Source: Brachypterus glaber (lineage: Eukaryota > Arthropoda > Insecta > Coleoptera > Kateretidae). Taken from it: 64,000 nt of DNA. The stretch lies in the NCBI GenBank assembly GCA_958510825.1, contig OY294046.1, positions 46,109,794 to 46,173,793 of the forward strand. Direction: 5' to 3'. The stretch's first letter is position 1. Each line of letters starts with the position of its first letter. The notes beneath the pieces are model-generated. The model made no database searches, was not told the DNA's origin, and worked only from the letters and a program-made list of their open reading frames with translations. Shown piece after piece: positions 21,972 through 34,200 of this stretch. The translations under genes were made by a program, and so were the position numbers.

Positions 21972-22188
21972 TGAACCATCACACCAAATTTCATCAAAAT
22001 CGGTCTGATAGTTTTTGCACAATAATTTTGCAATCCAGATTTTGAAAAAAAAATTGCAAATTTTCAAAATTATGCAAAATTAAAAATAAAGTCCTTAGAT
22101 ACTTTATGATGATTCGCTCATTAGTTGCAATATTATTGTGCAAAAACTATCAGACCGATTTTGATGAAATTTGGTGTGATTATTCAGC
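21972..22188. mobile_element. Foldback element
   Basis: Arms of about 57 bp are nearly perfect complements: GCTGAACCATCACACC and AAATCGGTCTGATAG at the left, mirrored at 22132-22188. It abuts a truncated TACAGGGTGATTCA-family copy. Confidence 0.65.
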
Positions 22189-22189
22189 T

Positions 22190-22722
22190 TGCACATGCAC
22201 ATGCCTTAACATTGATAAAGGTTATCATTCTATGTCATTTTTATTTGTTAATTTTAACCAGGGACGTGCAAAATGGGGGGGGGGGCGATGTCACCTTTTT
22301 GCCCCAAACTTTTTTATCTGTGGATTTTTTGATATTTTCTTGATAAAATATTAATCTTTGATTAAAAATACATAAAAAAGGTACTCTTTACATAACACCG
22401 TAGGGCCAACCGTTTTCGACAAAATTGCAATAAAAGAGGCAATTTCACGTTCTGAGCATCAAAAATCAGAACTAAAAAATGCACCAATAAAAATTCTGGG
22501 CGATTCTACATTAAAAACTATGAAAAAAAGCTTCTATACATCTAGGTTCGAAAATTAGTTTAAGATGAGTTATTAAATAAAAAGCGATTTTTTTAACCAC
22601 AAAGGGGTGTAGCTCCCTTACGAAGCATTTTTAGACATATGTTTATAGGAACTTTTTGTCATACTTTCTGAGGTAGAATCACCTCTTAAAATTTCGGACC
22701 CTATTTCAAATACACCGTATAA
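22190..22722. mobile_element. TACAGGGTGATTCA-family fragment
   Basis: Shares CTTAACATTGATAAAGG, CAGGGACGTGCAAAATGGG and CCAACCGTTTTCGA with the copies at 6016 and 35485. It ends at TACACCGTATA (22722). The left terminus is missing. Confidence 0.6.
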
Positions 22723-22767
22723 AGTGACCACAGGATTTACAAATTAAGACTCCGTAATCAAAATTCA

Positions 22768-23010
22768 TAATTTTCCATGAAGCTGAAGTTTGCAACGTTT
22801 TTTTGCATCGAAAATTCAAATAGTATATTAAAGCACTTATTCCATAACACGTTTTTAGCGCACTAGTAATTTAGAAAACTCGCCGTAATCGGCTTGTTTT
22901 CTAAACTTGTACTCGTGCGCTAAAAACGTATGTTATGAAACTAGTACTTTAATATACTATTTGAATTTTCGTTGCAAAAAAACGTTGCAAACTTCAGCTT
23001 CATAATTTTC
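22768..23010. mobile_element. Foldback element
   Basis: Arms of ~105 bp: the AAGCTGAAGTTTGCAACG and CAAATAGTATATTAAAG blocks at the left are mirrored at the right. The loop has CTCGCCGTAATCGGCTTG. No coding capacity. Confidence 0.7.
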
Positions 23011-23303
23011 CAAGATTTTAGCACAAACAAAAACTTTTTAAAACCAATATGCTCAAAAAAATTAAACATGCTGTTTTGTTTTTGAATTATGATTTTTTTT
23101 TATTTTTTTTTCTGTTAAATATGTATGACTTTTTGAATGAATAGGTCTTGTTTTAGTAGGTAATAATTGATTATGCAGGTCAGAGTTTTTTTAAATGTCT
23201 TTGATTTTTTACAGTTTATCAAATTTCCCGATTTCCCTGAACTGTGGGCACTCTTAGTATAAAATTATTTTATACCAAGGGTGCCCACCACAGATTTCAC
23301 ATA

Positions 23304-25262
23304 CAGTGCGGTCCAAAAGTCACCCCCCCCCCCCCCTTTTAAACTTTTGAACGAGTTGAGATATCGACTTCAAATTTAGAACTCTTAAATAAGACAACTT
23401 AAACTATCTTTTAGCATATATTTTATATTTTCAGCTCTTAAAATGTGGACAGGGGGGCATGGGGCACATTTTTTTAAATGGAAAGGGGGGTCGTGTGATA
23501 CATCATTTTAGAGCTTATAAAATTCTCTATTTAAACTAACATTTTTAAATTTTTTAAAAATGTTTTTTAAGGTTTTAATTTTTCAATTTTTTGTGCTAAA
23601 ACATTCGATTTTCTAAGTTTTTTTTTATAAATTTTTATTTATGTCAACTAAAATTAGTTTAAAAGTATAATTAACATTTTTTTATGATGAAATTAGGATA
23701 GAATCACCGATTTTAGCCACTGCACCGGTTTTAGCCAGTCAGAGTAGTATTTTGGGTATAGCTTAGAAATAGGAGACTTTAGATCAAAATTATCGTTTAA
23801 ATCCGATTTGAATGATAAAAGTTGGGACAACAAATATGTTAAATAATTTTAACTGTAGCGAAAAGAATACAGCGCCTATTTAAAATTTTGATTTTGAAAA
23901 AAATGTAATTTCTTATGACTTTTCTTAAGAAACCGCCAGAAAAATAATTTTAAATATCTAACTCAGGTAAAATTAAATTCGTAAAACATTTATATCAAGT
24001 TAAAGGTAAGTCATTAAACAGTTACTTTATTAATATTTTAATACATATTTTGCAGAATTTATTCTTAAATTTGCATGGCGATAACTGGGACACTAATATG
24101 CTTCTCTTTCTAGCTATAGCCACAGAATTGGCTAAAACTGGAACCTAAGTAGTACCAGTTATAGCCAATGTCAAAAAATATCAATATGTCAAAATTACTG
24201 TACAAATAATATAGATTTTAGCGAAAACTACCTTTAAATATTAGCCAATAATACATTTAAATTAAAAAAGGAGGAGTATTATACAAAATATAGTCGAGAA
24301 CGGGTCATCAAAATGACTCAAATGATTCAAGACTGAAGCTGAAAACTAAACTTGTCACAATGTGAAATTGTCACATACATATAATTTTTTTTGTAAAACT
24401 TATAGTGTCGAATATGGTATAAACTACCAGCTGGTTCAGATCCCAAAAAGACTCTAAACAAATAAATAAAAAATAAATAAAATTAATAAATATTTATAAT
24501 TATCGGATAATTATCCAAGAAAAGATGTATGTAAGAAAAAATGTAATAAAAAACGAAATCATTTTAAATATTGATTAAGAAGTATATATTTTTATAAAAC
24601 TATAAATTTTAAATGTTCTAAAACTGTTACAAAAATATAAATAATTTATTTTTAACATCTTTTTAGTTTTTTTTTAATGGTAGCTATATCTGGTGAATTT
24701 TTATGGCTAAAACCGGTGCTTGGGTGGCTAAAACTAGAGAATTAGTATTATTTTGTTTGTTTTTTATTTTATAACATAACAGCTGAAGTTATATTGTTTA
24801 AACATTTATTTTATAGTAGATATATATTGTAAGTTTCAGAAAAACCAAAACTTGCAACCTTAACATTATAATGGATCATAATAAAAAGAAATAAAAACAG
24901 AATTTTTCTTAAGGTGGCTATAACTGGGGTATCTACCCTAGGCATTTTAAAAAAATTATTTTTTTTTTAGAGGAATTTTGACATTAATACCCATTTTCAA
25001 CCCCATTTTAAACCCAAATTTTTTTTTTTTTTATTTAAAAATATGGAGTTAAATGGAGAATTTTATAAGCTTTAAAATGATGTGTTACACGACCCCCCTT
25101 TCCATTTAAAAAATGTGCCCCCATGCCCACACAAGAGCTGAAAGTATTAAATATATGCTAAAAGATAGTTTAAGTTGTTTTATTTAAAAGTTCCAAATTT
25201 GAAGTCGATATCTCAACTGGTTCAAAAGTTAAGAGGGGGGGGGTGACTTTTGGACTGCTCTG
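23304..25262. mobile_element. Tc1/mariner-like foldback element inserted in a palindrome
   Basis: Terminal repeats CAGTGCGGTCCAAAAGTCA and TGACTTTTGGACTGCTCTG are bordered by TA (23302-23303 and 25263-25264). Arms extend about 230 bp inward. The sequence outside the TA is itself mirrored (GTGCCCACCACAGATTTCAC on the left, its complement on the right), so the element lies at the centre of an older palindrome. It contains the nested element at 23686-24935 and no transposase frame. Confidence 0.65.
23686..24935. mobile_element. Element with iterated TAGCCA motif
   Basis: Ends TTAGGATAGAATCACCG and its approximate complement (GGGGTATCTACCCTA). At least eight degenerate copies of TTTTAGCCA or its complement TGGCTAAAA occur between 23707 and 24918, often followed by CCGGT/ACTGG. 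No coding frame is present. It is nested in the mariner-like element at 23304-25262. Confidence 0.55.
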
Positions 25263-25315
25263 TATGTGAAATCTGTGGTGCCCACATAGGTATCAGGGAA
25301 ATCAGGAAATTTATT

Positions 25316-25916
25316 AAAATATAACTTACTTTCTTTCAAAAATAATCATCTAGGAGGTTGAGATGCTTATTAAAATAAATAAAAACAAAGCAAGTCAGAA
25401 ACAAAACACAAAACAACACTGATTTGCACAAATTTTAATAATGATAAATTGAGCGTTTAATTGTTTATTATTTCCATTAAATTTAATTAATAAATAGTAA
25501 TTTAAGATTGTTTAAATAGCAAATCACTAAAATCACTGCACTGTCGCAAAATCCAAACAAAGAATGACACTTAACAGATGATAATTGTTTTGAGAATGCC
25601 ATATTCATCGTTCTCTCTTTTTACGTAGAGGAATAAGAGAGATGGAGAACCAGTTAATTTTAGTACAGATGCTGCCATCTAGTGACAAAATACAAAACTA
25701 ATCATAACATTGGTGAATGCACCTGAAAAGAAGATTACACGGCAGATTTTAGCCAAAATTATTTTGAGGAGCGGTTTTTTGTTTTTTGAAAAAGACAGTA
25801 ATGAAAATCTTATTACAAAAAATTAATTCTTTCTATTTGAGCCTGACGAGTCCAGAAATTATATTTTTTTTGAGGAAATGCGCTTCTTTTCAAAGGCAAT
25901 TTTTCCATTATCTATT
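25316..25916. other. Gene-free spacer
   Basis: AT-rich DNA with one weak hairpin near 25605-25650 (GTTCTCTCTTTTTACG). No gene is supported. Confidence 0.4.
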
Positions 25917-26872
25917 TTGCTTTCCCATTTTGAAAATTTTCAAAATTTCGGAAAGCCTTGTATCGTGCAAAAATTTTCAAAATTTTTTTTAACGTATTCC
26001 GGTTTTATGACGTTTTATGTCGATATAAATCAAATTCAAGCAAAAAAAAAATTGTCGCTCGGTCGGTCTGTCCGGGAAATCTTGTGGGCACGATAACTTA
26101 AGAAAGCTTTAAGCTAGAGACTTGAAATTTGACATATGGGTATGCAACCAAAAGTTCTAGCTCGGGATTGTTTTTGGTGAACATTGGGGTGCGGCAAGGG
26201 GGGCAAATGGGGAAAAATACATTTTTTTTAGAAAAATTTGAACATTGCTATATAGGGGTTTTTGAAATTGCTGACATTAAATCTGATAATAAATTTTTTC
26301 TAACTCAAACCCCGAGGGGGTAAGGGGGTAAATATTTTTAGATATTTTCAATATTTTTAGATATTTTCGTCAAAATTGGTATATAGGGGTTGGGTTGGCA
26401 AATATGAATCTGATAATAGTTTTATTTTCTTATTTCACCTCCTAAGGGATAGGGAGTAGTTTTCGTGAAAATTGGTATATTGGGGTTTTCGAGGTTGCTG
26501 AAAGTGAATCTGATAATAAAAAAATCCAAATCCACCCCCTGAGGGGTGGGGGTAGTTTTCCCTAAATTGGTATATTGGGGTTTTTGAGGTTGCTGAAAGT
26601 GAATCTGATAATAAAAAAGTTCTAACTGCTAATTTCACCCTCTGAGGGGTGGGGGGTAGTTTTTGTGAAAACTGGTGTATTGGGGTTTTTAAGGTTGCTG
26701 AAAGAGAATCGGATAATAAAAAAGTTCTAACTGCACCCCCTATGAGGGGGTGAAAATTGGTATATTTTATTTTTAAGGTTGGTAAAAGTAAATCGAATAA
26801 TAAAAAAAATCATTTTACTCGCGGAGGTGTAAAATGGGAAGCTCTTTTTACTGGTCAGTGTATTTATAAATA
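25917..26872 (+). mobile_element. Array-bearing repeat family, copy 2 (uninterrupted)
   Basis: Same order as 7566-8955: TTGCTTTCCCATTTTGAAAAT, the TCGCTCGGTCGG/GTCCGGGAAATC segment, CTAGCTCGGGATTG, then about six ~100-bp units with GTGAATCTGATAATAA and a CCCCTGAGGGG hairpin, ending in CGCGGAGGTGTAAAATGG. Here the GGTATGCAACCAAAAG junction is intact, giving the pre-insertion state of the MITE at 7773. Confidence 0.7.
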
Positions 26873-27235
26873 TATTATTGTTCGAAACACCCATTTTGAA
26901 CTTCCTGAGCTCGGAAATATCAAACATGTTTTTGCCGAAATGGTCAGTTTTTTTTAAGAGCGGTTTAACTCTGGCCAAGCCAAACCCAAACTTGCAAGCT
27001 GCAGAAGCCAGATAACTCCCTATGGATATGGATTAACTTTTAATAAAATCAAATGTCAACATGTCTATAGGACCTGCCTGTAAAAAACTACTTTTTAAGG
27101 TTTCACAATTTATTTTCAGAAATTATCTAGAATAAATAACATTGTATAATAGCAATACATAAATTCGATAACTCTGAAAAAAATATTTTTAGAAAAATTC
27201 CGTCAAAGAGTGTCATCTTTAAAAGTTTGAATGGG

Positions 27236-27396
27236 CCCTGTTATGCAAAAAACAACCAACCCACAAATTAAGAAAAAACGATATAATGTCAATCATATTA
27301 CAATAGTAGTAGTTTGATATTACATTCAGACAACCCACAATATGCGAAATATTGTGGGTTGGTTGCTTTTTTGCATAACAGTGTCCAAATGGGAAT
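27236..27396. mobile_element. Foldback element
   Basis: Ends CTGTTATGCAAAAAACAACC and its complement GGTTG...TGCATAACAG. The AACCAACCCACAA arm is mirrored around an AT-rich loop. Confidence 0.7.
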
Positions 27397-28664
27397 ATAT
27401 GTGTAACCTATCATTTGTAAGGGTTTTTGATTCTGGTTATAACGGTGTTTCCTTTTTGAAAATGTGATTAACCGTTCTCGAGTTACTTGAAAATATCAAT
27501 TGATTAAGTTGATTATTTACCGTAAAACCTTGCAACTTTGCCCAGAGCGTACCACTTAGCCACCTGCAAGGTGATATGATTTTTTTTCTTTGAACGTGGC
27601 AATATAGCAGAAAGGTTTGATGTTAGCAGTTCGCTTTCTAGAAGTGTCGAGACGCGCTCAGTAGTTCAACGGCTACCCTACTGTTGTGTTATGCTTCAAA
27701 ATCAGGTAAGCAAATATCGGCGATATTTTGGCGGTTTTTAGCACTGGTTTGCTGTGACTTTATTTATTGCAATATTTTAATGAAATTTGGACTAGGTATT
27801 CCTTTACATATTGTTACCAAAATAGTGACATAAAGTTTTTGTTTATGTTAAGGGGGCGGAAAAAGAAAAATAAAATAAAATAACATATTTTTATGTTAAA
27901 AACTAGTCTTGTTTTGTGTCAAAATATTTTTAAGAAACACGCTCCTTTTTTCATTTTCAAATTCTGTTTAGGATAGAAGTCGTTTATTTTTTATTAGTTT
28001 TAAGCTTTAATGTTATGTTACACTTGTCATAGAATGATTTTTTTGTATTTTTGTAGCTTTTTTAATAAAAAAATATATAAGTTGCCCCTTTATTTTTTTT
28101 TTCTCGTAATTATCGTTAAGCAAAAATTATACATTTTGACTTGATTAACTTGAAACTGGAATCAATCATTTGATTACTTTTAACGATTTTTTGTTTTACA
28201 AAAATGTTATAAGAAATTAACCACATTTACCCAGGCAAAGGTGCAGTTCAAGATATTTTACCCATGTGCATATGAACTTTTTGTATAATTTTTTGACGTT
28301 TCCATTCTTAATTTATTTTTTTTTATTATTGAGCAAAAGCATTTCTGTTTATCATTTTTTTAATACGAAAATCAAAGAAATTAATATGAAAGAAGAAGAA
28401 GAAAGCTGAAGTTCAGTAAATATACTAATTTGAAAGAAACTAATGTCGAATAACTCGAGTTACGAGCGGTTTCCAGCAAACAAGTGTCTCTTTGTCACAG
28501 CACGGTATTTTTAAAAACAAAACACTGATCCAAAAGTCCAAACCAGAATCAAAACACATCTTGGAAAGTGGGACCCGAAAAGAAACCTGTAAGCAGATTT
28601 TTAACTGTTTCAGTGAAGTAAATAAAGTTTTTATATAAAGGTTAAAATAATTTGACAACCTAAG
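27397..28664. other. Gene-free spacer
   Basis: AT-rich DNA with no convincing exon. A 72-codon minus-strand frame at 28440-28658 lacks recognisable similarity. The more GC-balanced stretch near 27600-27720 (CGAGACGCGCTCAG) could be a promoter or exon of an unseen gene, but nothing supports it. Confidence 0.35.
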
Positions 28665-30246
28665 TAAGGTAAAACCCCCAATAGTTGACAGTCTAAGAAA
28701 AATTCTATAATGTTTTTTAATTAAAATTTTATCTAATAATTTTTTTTATATTTTATTGAATACATGTGTTTAGTTAGATGTTTTCTTTTTATATTAGTAC
28801 CAAAATGTTTGAATGTGATAATACAAACAAATATTTTTAATTTTTTTGTAGACCCTGTAAAAATTGTTAAGTTGACAGGGGTAATAAATTAATTTCCAAT
28901 ACTTGACATATAATCTAATAGTCGACAAAACATATTTTTCTTTTATTTTAAAAGAAATATTACTTTAAAAGCATAGCTTTAAAAATGTAACTTATAAATT
29001 ACTGTTTTTATTAAAAAGAATGCCAGTAAAGTTATATTTTTATTTAAATTCATCAAGTTTTACAAAATGATATCAAAGCACCAATAGTTGACAGTATTTT
29101 AACCAATAGTTGACATAAAATTTCCTATTAACTTTAAAGCTCTAAATCTTATCTTATCTCTAAATGCTTTGCGACTAGAGGTTAACCAGAATTGTACAAT
29201 AACTTACAAAATTGAAGTGAAGTTCTTAGCAAAATACGAAAAATAAGAGATGAGCATTTTAGTTAAAATACTTTGATATATTTTATTTTTTTATTGAAAT
29301 TATAAAAAAAATACATTCATTTTATCTTAAAACACCCATCCACATTTAGATCTTAATTAAATGTGGAGGTGTCCACAGATCAGGGAAATCAGGGAAAAGT
29401 CAGGTAATTTGATCAACTGTAAAAAATCAGGGAAACTGAAAAAAAGCTGTTGTGTACATGATAAACTATTACTAAAACAAGTTTTTATTCATAGAGTTCT
29501 ACCAATCCATAGATCAGTTTTACAGAAAAAAAAGTTGAAAAAAATAAAAAATCATAACTCAAAAATAAAACAGGATGTTCAAATTTTTCAAAAACTTTTT
29601 TTGTATCTCTACGTTCATGATCTGTACTAAAATCAGGGAAAATTTTTAATTTTTATCAGGGAGTTCAGAGAAGAATCAGGAAAGCATCATGAAAAAATCA
29701 GGGAAGAATCAGGAAAAAATGAGGGAATCTTAATTTGAAAAAACCTGTGGTCACACTGAGGTGTATAATACAGTATTTTAAACGATCCCCACGAGCCGTA
29801 AAATTAGCTGTCAACTATTGAAATTTGTTGATTTTTTAATCTAGTGGTTGACACCCCCTATGTAAAAAGCTAAAACTGTCTTATTGAGTTGTAAATAATC
29901 AGAAAAAGTTTGCTTTAAACCCATAAAAGCCTGTAATTAAGAATAGCATGCATAAATACGTATTATTCACTAAATACTGAAAATTAAAAACACCCAATTT
30001 CTTAGCACTTGTCTTAAGAAACTGTTAAAAAAATGTGAACAAAAACACTCCACTAAAAAATTGCCTGCCATATTAAAACGCAACTCATCACGTGATCTTC
30101 AGTTGCAAATTCTAAGACTAGATGGTACTAGGTGCCCATTTATTATTTATTTCGCCTCAATAAATGTAATGTAATCTTATTTTAGGTTGTTTTATTTAAA
30201 ACTGTCAACTATTGGGGTAGTGTCAACTATTGGGTGTTTTACCTTA
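28665..30246. mobile_element. Element with iterated CAATAGTTGACA motif
   Basis: Terminal repeats AGGTAAAACCCCCAATAG and its near complement (ATTGGGTGTTTTACCT), with TA flanking each end. Ten or so copies of CAATAGTTGACA or its complement are scattered inside (about 28680, 28869, 28903, 29083, 29104, 29806, 29842, 30201 and 30221). No transposase frame. It hosts the TCAGGGAA element. Confidence 0.65.
29363..29757. mobile_element. Nested element with iterated TCAGGGAA motif
   Basis: Ends GTGTCCACAGATCAGGG and CCTGTGGTCACACTG form imperfect terminal repeats. At least ten ATCAGGGAA/TCAGGAAA words cluster in the first 70 bp and the last 130 bp. The 89-codon open frame is a translation of these repeats rather than a gene. 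Related TTTCCC/TCAGGG text flanks the palindrome at 23220 and 25290. Confidence 0.6.
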
Positions 30247-30316
30247 AATTTGAATTAGTAAAATGAATAATATTTGGTAAACAATTAGTAATTATATACC
30301 AAGGCCTTGCAAGGTA

Positions 30317-30407
30317 GAGAAGACATTTTTTATAGCCGAGCGTATTAAATCCCGAGCTGCGTAACAGCGAGAGATTTAAGAGTGCGAGGCTATAATAGTC
30401 TTCTCTA
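30317..30407. repeat. Hairpin element
   Basis: GTAGAGAAGAC...ATAGCCGAGCG is mirrored by GCGAGGCTATAATAGTCTTCTCTAC, with a CTGCGTAACAGCGAG loop. Confidence 0.65.
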
Positions 30408-30659
30408 CCGTAGTTTATATATTAGTTTTGTCACTACTATTTTTATTCAAATAATAAAATAAATTAATAACAGAAATAATATTTCTTGAAATTTTTATAA
30501 AAATCATGTAGCCTTGATTAATGACATTTGCTCAAATAAATACTTTGAACTGACGTTTAAAAATTTAGCTTTTTTATTTAATTTTTTTCATAATATTTAG
30601 CTAATTATTAATATTTATAAATAATTATATTTAATAAATAAATAGTTATTTACGGTACT

Positions 30660-30755
30660 AGTGGGTAAAGTAAGATATGGCCCATGAGAAAATTAACCTG
30701 GCGTCAGCCAAGCAGGTTAATTTTCGAGAGGGCAATATCGGTTTACCCATGAGTG
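30660..30755. repeat. Hairpin element
   Basis: GTGGGTAAAGTAAGATATGG...AAATTAACCTG is mirrored by CAGGTTAATTTTCGAG...CGGTTTACCCATGAG. It is similar in layout to the hairpin at 30317. Confidence 0.6.
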
Positions 30756-31298
30756 CCATACAAGGTTTTATCCAATAAATAGCTTAGGAATTCATAACGC
30801 AAAAAGTCCAAACGAAAATAATTTGACAAGTGACAGTTGAGTGGGTAAAATAAATAATTATCCACTCAATAAAGTAAAAGCCACGCGGGGGTTATTATTG
30901 AGTTTATCTATTTAAAATAAAGCTGGTAATTGTCTTATTATCTGTATGTGTTGGATAAAAGTTATTTAAAGCTATTTTCTTGGGTTTAATTAGTAAAAAA
31001 TTGCAAAAAGAAATGAAACGTCCAAACTAACAGAAATCAATTGTTTATAAAATTTACTCCTACTAGGAGAGAAAAAGTTATTATTGCTATAGGTGAAGAA
31101 AATTGATTTCACAGTCAGAAAACATGATAAATAATGGTATGTTCTAAAGCTAGTAGTGAAAAAACAACAAGTGTTCCCTGAAAGAAGTGTAGTATAATAA
31201 TTATGACGGCATATTATTTTCAGAATTATCGAATTAATTCATTTTGAAAATTTCACACTGTATAAAATGTCCTATTTAAATTAAATTACATTTTAGTA
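30756..31298. other. Intergenic DNA downstream of REXO2
   Basis: AT-rich DNA, presumably including the REXO2 3' untranslated region just below 31299. No other gene is seen. Confidence 0.5.
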
Positions 31299-34200
31299 TT
31301 ATATATCAGTTTTCAGAAAGTTCTGCCTGTAAAATTTTAATTCTTCAACGCTCTCCCTTATATCACCTAAAGCTCGATGCTCAAAATCTTTTTTTGGAGC
31401 TCTTTTGTATACTTCTTGATTCCAACGCCTGCATAATTCTTTAATAGATGAAACGTCAATAATCCTGTAAGATGGAAAATTCTTGAAATAGTATATTACA
31501 TAACGTATGGAAAGTGACTTATTCCGCAAATGTTCAAAACGAGCCGCACAGCAGCGAGTACGGATATGTCGCGCAAGGCTGTTACTTTTCAAGAAGTTAT
31601 GTACACTATTTTTCCTACGACCTCAACAAAAATATGATAATATAAATAAAGCATAAAATTATCATATGATAATTATCATAATTATAATTAATATATTTAA
31701 AATTAGTAGAATGATTAAAATTAAGCAACTATTATAAAAATACCAGTACTTTGCAGAAAAATAAGTACGGACGGACTTTTTCAAAGTTTCTTATTTTTTC
31801 ATGAAACACATTTGTATCCAAGAGCTTTTTGTCAGGGCGTTTTTTGGCTTTGAGAAATTCGAAACTGACGCATAATACTATTCTAGCGCTGCGAGTTGTG
31901 AATAGTATAATAAGAACAAAATAATTAACATTTTAAAACTTGGTACGTTTTCGTTTCTAAGAAATTTCAGCCCAGAATTTGAAAATTATTTCATAAAATA
32001 ATATTTTCCCTTGCCTCTTGAATCTGCGATTAAATCATTTTCCAAGCACATTTTAAAGCCAAATATTTTATAACAATTTCAGTTTTCTCATAAATTTATT
32101 TTTTCGCCGGCGCGTGGACTGCTTGTGATTTTGATTACAATATTTGTAATTTACAGCTCCGCACACAGGAAAAAAATTCAATAAACAAACAGAAAAAAAT
32201 CATGAAGCGTCGAAAGTTGAATAGTTATAAACCTTATAGTGTCCTCTAAATGATGTATATGGGTTAAAATCAGAAAAGTACTTCTTTTCAAGTCAGAAAA
32301 AAAGGTCAAAATTACAACTTACTAAGGAACAAATTATACATGTGAAGTATTTATTAGGCAATAAGAAATACAATTTTCATAGTAGGCGCAAACTTTACCC
32401 ACTTTTGCACACTGTGGTGCGCACTTGGCTAGATATAAGTTAAAATTTTCAAAAAATTTATTCGAATATCAAAATTAAACAAAACTTCTTGACATAGGGT
32501 TTTTGGGGTTAAAAAATCTGAATCTGATGTCAAAAATTGAAAATTTAAAATGGCGAATCCAATATGGCGAACGAACCTTTTAAACAAAAAAAATTGTATT
32601 TATGGGTTTTTGTGGTCGGTATATCCAAATTTGATGTCAAAAATTTTAATTTAGATATATAAAATTATCATATTAGTTTTTTAGTGATTATCAGGTCCGG
32701 TTTAAGGGCCTAGGCGTAAGTTAACTGTAAACAGTAACTTTTGCTATTTTTTAAATTAAACTGAAATTTAGAAATATGAAATAATCTTATATAAGTTTTT
32801 TTAATCAATATCAGGCCCGGGTCAGGGGTTTCTGCCACTAGGGACTCATAGGACATAGGCTTAATATCAAATTTACTTCTTTTTAGCAATTTATTTTAAC
32901 AAAAATGCTTTAAAACAAGTTAAAAATATACCGCAAAATTTAGGGCATTAATCGAAAAATAGAATAATAATTTACCATCAACTTTCCCTTAAAAAAATGG
33001 TCAGTTGCGAGTTAAACTGTACCGAATTTTTCTTATTTTTTTTTTTGTTTTCTTGCCTCTACGTCAAATAAACCTAGTCGTAGCCCAATAATGCATAGGA
33101 CATGTTTTGTAGAGAATTAGGTAAGCTTTTATTTGGTTCTCAACTTTTTTTCATAGGGTTAAGTAGTTATCGAGTTATCACAAAAAAATAGAATTTGTAC
33201 TGTATTTTTATGACTTTTTTTTCTGTGTGAGTACCTTAAACAGTCCTAACATTAGCAAAAAAATGCATATAACATTTATTGTAGGTAATTATATATGCTT
33301 TCATCCAGTGACATATCTTTTTTAGCATTCGATAAGTTGTAAGCGTTTTATCGCAAAAAATTGGTTATATACTGTATTTTTCAGATTTTTTCTCTTTTCG
33401 TGCCTATGCCTCAAAGGGTCCTAGCCGAAGCTTAAAAATGCATAGAACATTTTTTGTAAAGAATTTTATAAGCTTTCTTTTGGTGTAAAGTATTTTTTTT
33501 TTCAAGTTAAGTGGTAAGCGACTTATTGCAAAAAAAAAATAAAAATACAAATTTGCCACGTATACGGACTTTTTTACCACGTAGATGGACATTTAAAGTA
33601 GTGACTCAAAAAAAATATTGATTTTCATTTATTTTTCTAAAAATTTTATCAGAACATTGGATCACAAAGGCCAATTGTTTAAGACCAACAGATAATAATT
33701 TTAAAATTCCATAGTCGGAAAATTAGAAAAAAAGTGTAACCACGGTGATGGACATACGGTACGCTCCTTTTTTTTTCGAAAATTCCTCCCCAATAAAAAA
33801 AGTGGGGTTATTAAAAGAACATTAAAGTACTTAATAAATAGGGTTTATTTGGGCATAATTACATATGTGATAAAACGTTTCATTGTAATGTAATAAACGA
33901 CTACGTTTTGCCACGTAGATGGACATCAATTTTTTGGGACAAACTTAATATTGATACCAACTTTTTTTGTTGGATCTCAAAAGCTTTGCTTAGTTTATAA
34001 AATAATAACACTATCAAGTGTCTTTTAAAAAATAATTAGAAAGGAGTAAATATAATGCAACACTTTGTACACATAAAATAAATATGTATATAAATGTATA
34101 TAAAAGTTGCTGGGGACAGCAAAATTTCGATAAAAATTACTATTAAACCAATATTTTCTCTCAAAATAAAATATTTATTACACTGTATTTTAAGTTTTCA

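Noticed and set aside
29361..29630. 89-codon protein gene
   Set aside because: It is the translation of iterated TCAGGGAA transposon sequence.
30290..30420. microRNA precursor
   Set aside because: A good hairpin, but sequence relatives at 30660 and 31485 suggest a small repeat family. No small-RNA evidence can be had here.
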